The notes below the pieces were generated by a model that was given only the letters and a program-made list of their open reading frames with translations, had not been told where the DNA came from and made no database searches. From Chitinophaga eiseniae (lineage in GTDB: Bacteria > Bacteroidota > Bacteroidia > Chitinophagales > Chitinophagaceae): a DNA stretch of 64,000 nucleotides. Positions 61,286 through 64,000 of this stretch are shown here, piece by piece (position 1 is the first letter of the stretch; each line of letters opens with the position of its first letter). Both the position numbers and the translations under genes were made by a program. The stretch is taken from assembly GCF_900167135.1 (NCBI RefSeq), contig NZ_FUWZ01000002.1:1452651-1516650 (forward strand), read 5' to 3'.

Positions 61286-62737
61286 TTATACGCCGAGAGA
61301 CCAGCCGTCGCGATAGGTACGTTTCACGAACTGATTGGCTTCGTCGAAGTTGGTGATCTTCATATTGGCGCCGTCCCAGAGCAGTTTGATATAACGGCCC
61401 GGGTAGTCGTAGCCTTTACCGGAGGCTTTCGCCTTGCGGATGTCGAAGCTGCGGATAGCGAGGTTGGCCATCAGTACAGTTTCTGTCAGCGGACCGGCAA
61501 TGTCGAACGGAGAGCTGAGTGTTTTCGCCAGTTTACTGTTATAGCCGGCGATGGCAGCGTTTACCCATTGCACATAGTGTCCTTCCGGCACGCGGGCAAT
61601 TGTTTGCGGCACGTTTGCTTCGGCGGTGCGGGAAGTAGGCAGCAGTTTGGGGTACATACCGTAGGTGCCGCACATCATCTTGCCTTTATCGCCGATGAAG
61701 ACGGCGCCGTTGCCGCCGTCGCCCATCACTTCGTTGGGGCCCAGTTCTTCCGGACGTTCCGGCTGAATACCGCCATCCATCCAGTGCAGTGTCACTTCTT
61801 TACCGTTTTTGCCGGGGAATTTCATGATCACATGAGAAGATGGAGGGCAGCTTTCGGGGAAGTAGCCGCGGGTGAATTCACCGACGTACACGCTGCCTAC
61901 GCTGCATTCTACGGAAGTGGGGTAGCCAAGGCCCAGTACGCGGAAAGGCGGTTCAATGATATGACAGCCCATATCGCCGATGGCGCCGGTGCCGTAGTCC
62001 CACCAGCCGCGCCAGTTGAACGGCACGAGGTTGTCCACGTAGTCTTTTTTGGGTGCGGTGCCCAGCCAGAGGTCCCAGTTCAGTTCTTTCGGAACTTCTG
62101 CTTTGCCGGTAGGCCATGCAATGCCCTGCGGCCAAACGGGGCGGTCTGTCCAGCAGTATACGGTATGTACGTCACCGATCAGGCCGGCGTTGTACCATTC
62201 CATCAGCTGACGAACGCCGTCGCCGGAAGCGCCCTGGTTACCCATCTGACTTACCACCTTATGTTTCTGGGCGCCCTGCGTGAGCATACGCGCTTCATAG
62301 ATGTCATGCGTCAGTGGTTTCTGCACATATACGTGTTTCTTCAGCTGCATAGCGCCCATGGCGGCTACGGCGTGTGTGTGGTCCGGAGTGGACACGGAAA
62401 CCGCATCAAAATTTTTATGCTCTTTATCGAACATCTCCCGGAAGTCGGCGTAGAACTTCGCTTTCGGGAATTTCTTAACGGCATCGGCCGCACGACGGGT
62501 ATCTACGTCGCAGAGGTAAGCAATATCGGCGGGGCCTGCAGCAAATCCGGTAAGATCGCTGTAGCCTTTACCGCCAACACCGATACCGGCAACGCGCAGA
62601 CGGTCGCTTGGCGCGGTATAACCTCTACCCAGTACATGACGTGGAACGATCATAAATCCCGCCGCGGCAAGGGCGCCGTTCCTCAGGAATGATCTGCGGG
62701 ACACCTGGTTGTTCCCGCTCTTTTTTTCTGGAACCAT
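61286..62737 (-). CDS. TAT-exported Gfo/Idh/MocA family oxidoreductase
   Basis: 483 residues. The signal SRRSFLRNGALAAAG (residues 13-27) directs it through the TAT route. Rossmann motif VAGIGVGGKGYSDL, YVQKPLTHD (EKP-type), and a C-terminal domain including HVIMKFPGKNG. Likely acts on periplasmic sugars or 3-keto-glycosides. Upstream by 142 bases are genes for a gluconate dehydrogenase subunit-3-like protein and a GMC oxidoreductase, pointing to a sugar oxidation set. Confidence 0.9.
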   Translation of the reverse strand: MVPEKKSGNNQVSRRSFLRNGALAAAGFMIVPRHVLGRGYTAPSDRLRVAGIGVGGKGYSDLTGFAAGPADIAYLCDVDTRRAADAVKKFPKAKFYADFREMFDKEHKNFDAVSVSTPDHTHAVAAMGAMQLKKHVYVQKPLTHDIYEARMLTQGAQKHKVVSQMGNQGASGDGVRQLMEWYNAGLIGDVHTVYCWTDRPVWPQGIAWPTGKAEVPKELNWDLWLGTAPKKDYVDNLVPFNWRGWWDYGTGAIGDMGCHIIEPPFRVLGLGYPTSVECSVGSVYVGEFTRGYFPESCPPSSHVIMKFPGKNGKEVTLHWMDGGIQPERPEELGPNEVMGDGGNGAVFIGDKGKMMCGTYGMYPKLLPTSRTAEANVPQTIARVPEGHYVQWVNAAIAGYNSKLAKTLSSPFDIAGPLTETVLMANLAIRSFDIRKAKASGKGYDYPGRYIKLLWDGANMKITNFDEANQFVKRTYRDGWSLGV

Positions 62738-62879
62738 GAGTGATATTCGTTTTTAGGTACTTATTAATGGCTTGATAATGATGAATCGCGGATCGCAGGG
62801 GCGAAGATAAAAGGCGAAACCAGTTTTTCTATGCCCGCTTATCAATGGACGCTCCGGATTTATCATTCATAACGTTTAT

Positions 62880-63566
62880 TTAATCCCAGGTCATGATCTT
62901 GCCTCTGTCTTCTATCTTGAGGCAGGTGGCCAGGGTTTTTTCGTCGTAGGCATAACCGTATTGTTTCAGTACGTCTGCCGGTACCCCGTCCCATTCGTTG
63001 GGGGTATTACCCACATAACCGAGGTCTTTGATACCGATTTTGCTGGTGAAGAAACCGGTGGCGGTCAGGCTGCGCATACGGTTGAAGAAGGCCACCCCCT
63101 GGCTGTTTTCAGGAGCCGCCTTTTCGGGGTAGGCGATCAGGTCCACTACGGCTATCCGTTGCTCGGGGCTGCACTCCGCAAAGGACTTATTATAGCGTTT
63201 GGCGCATTGAACGTCGAGCCAGCGGAGACCGCCGCGCATGGGCAGCTGATGTTCCGGTATATCTTTTACGATAAACTCAATGAACTCGGGCACTTTCGCG
63301 TCGGAGGCGCTGCCGGAATGTTCATCTGCCGGTATAATAATATCTGCGAGAATGGTGATGGTCTTCATTTCTTCTGCGGTGAAGAATTTTTCTTCCATCA
63401 GGCCTTTGTCCCGCAGGGCTTCGTCGGGCGTGCGCCCGTAGCCCGGGGTGTTGCCCGCTTTGGCCTCGCCGGTGTTTTTTTTGTCTTCACAGCCGGTGGC
63501 GGATAAGATAGTGCCTACAGATAAAGTTCCCAGCGCAAGGGCTTTAAGGGATTCTCTTCTATCCAT
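62880..63566 (-). CDS. Gluconate 2-dehydrogenase subunit 3 family protein (TAT lipoprotein-like)
   Basis: 228 residues. The N-terminus MDRRESLKALALGTL with following TGC is a TAT-type lipoprotein signal. The family segment KTITILADIIIPADEHSGSA, DVQCAKRYNKSF and the final TCLKIEDRGKIMTWD match gluconate dehydrogenase subunit 3 proteins. This subunit assists export or assembly of the GMC flavoprotein subunit encoded upstream on the same strand. An inverted repeat lies just before its start. Confidence 0.88.
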   Translation of the reverse strand: MDRRESLKALALGTLSVGTILSATGCEDKKNTGEAKAGNTPGYGRTPDEALRDKGLMEEKFFTAEEMKTITILADIIIPADEHSGSASDAKVPEFIEFIVKDIPEHQLPMRGGLRWLDVQCAKRYNKSFAECSPEQRIAVVDLIAYPEKAAPENSQGVAFFNRMRSLTATGFFTSKIGIKDLGYVGNTPNEWDGVPADVLKQYGYAYDEKTLATCLKIEDRGKIMTWD

Positions 63567-63586
63567 TTGGGTATTTTTTTATTTGG

Positions 63587-63655
63587 TTATTTGATTATTT
63601 ACCGGGCGCTTTCGTTGTTTGGATCACCCGCTTCGGTCATTAAATAATCAGATAA
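63587..63655. repeat. Inverted repeat, TTTGATTATTTA type
   Basis: TTATTTGATTATTTA (63587-63601) and TAAATAATCAGATAA (63641-63655) are inverted with 14 of 15 matches. On the minus strand it lies between the GMC gene and the subunit-3 gene, about 20 bases before the ATG. It shares 12 bases with the repeat at 42167-42250. Confidence 0.6.
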
Positions 63656-63671
63656 TTAAATGGCTAAATGA

Positions 63672-64000
63672 TTACAGGTTTTGTTTTTTCAATTGGTCCA
63701 CGATGTAGTCTGAAGCGCGCCAGGCGAGGGCGAGGATGGTCCAGGTCGGGTTTTTGTCCGCCTGCGACACAAAGGCGCCGCCGTCTACCACGAACAGGTT
63801 TTTTACCTCGTGTGACTGGTTGAATTTGTTGAGCACGGAAGTAGCCGGGTTGTCGCCCATACGGGTGGTGCCCACTTCGTGGATGATACGGCCGGGGTTT
63901 TCCAGTCCGTACATGGTGTCTGCACCGGCCTTGGTACCGGAAGGAATGCCGCCCATTTCAACGATCAGCTGTTCAAACGTGTCCTGCATATGTTTGGCCT
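63672..64000 (-). CDS. GMC family oxidoreductase, C-terminal part (cut by window end)
   Basis: The frame is open to the last base, so only the C-terminal ~109 residues are present. The GMC C-terminal domain is clear: HEVGTTRMGDNPATSVLNKF with the catalytic-type His, then NLFVVDGGAFVSQADKNPTWT and the second His/Asn position near NPTWT. Such FAD enzymes oxidise sugars, sometimes at C3. It is the first gene of a minus-strand unit with the subunit-3-like protein and possibly the Gfo/Idh gene. Confidence 0.88.
   Translation of the reverse strand, partial: AKHMQDTFEQLIVEMGGIPSGTKAGADTMYGLENPGRIIHEVGTTRMGDNPATSVLNKFNQSHEVKNLFVVDGGAFVSQADKNPTWTILALAWRASDYIVDQLKKQNL

Noticed and set aside
61262..62692. 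476-codon plus-strand frame opposite the Gfo/Idh gene
   Set aside because: Antisense shadow; the composition is typical of mirrored coding sequence.
13247..63655. Intergenic repeats as a CRISPR array
   Set aside because: They are scattered single palindromes without spaced identical repeats or cas genes.

Overview
The window looks like chromosomal DNA of a Bacteroidota bacterium, most likely Chitinophagaceae and probably Chitinophaga or a close relative. The signs are a SusC/SusD pair, TlpA-type thioredoxins, many lipoproteins with a lipobox Cys followed by Lys/Asp, TAT-tagged Gfo/Idh oxidoreductases, a fused E1 alpha-beta 2-oxoacid dehydrogenase, general lack of Shine-Dalgarno sites, and promoter elements of the Bacteroidota type (TTTG ... 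TAnnTTTG). The genus is inferred from gene style; no database was searched.

Layout. 0-8 kb: the 3' part of an Amj-like flippase gene, an ECF sigma / small anti-sigma-like / ClpP-type protease operon, several unknown secreted or membrane proteins, and two unknown genes next to tRNA-Phe, with a duplicated hairpin either side of one of them. 8-23 kb: housekeeping and transport genes (DUF3050, RecQ, KdsD-ManC, a PLP aminotransferase, carbonic anhydrase plus SulP transporter, PadR-PspC, FeoB, an M28 peptidase). 23-29 kb: an S41 protease, a putative zinc metalloprotease, paaABCD for phenylacetyl-CoA epoxidation (no paaE in the window) and nadD. 29-35 kb: AI-2E/PerM permease, a YtxH-YqjE-type envelope trio, radical SAM/SPASM protein, GH25 lysozyme and a CAP lipoprotein. 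35.6-38.8 kb: kdnA-kdsB-kdnB, which together predict 8-amino-Kdo (Kdo8N) synthesis and activation for LPS. 38.8-47.7 kb: RmuC, MFS transporter, Dps, NYN ribonuclease-like plus macrodomain, TlpA reductase, E1 fusion, holin-like protein. 47.8-64 kb: carbohydrate-related genes (TIM-barrel isomerase-like, SUMF1-like plus Gfo/Idh, PBP4, large lipoprotein, SusC/SusD), a double-ended His-rich metal-binding protein with a Fur-like box over its start codon, and a Gfo/Idh - gluconate dehydrogenase subunit 3 - GMC oxidoreductase set cut by the window end.

The most unusual signal outside the genes is a set of long intergenic inverted repeats. Perfect arms of 41, 37 and 25 bp, and several imperfect ones, sit only a few bases before the start codon of the downstream gene. 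They are built from short A/T-rich or CGCAAAG-type units, and some share units with one another. No CRISPR array, transposase, integrase, rRNA or obvious phage was found.
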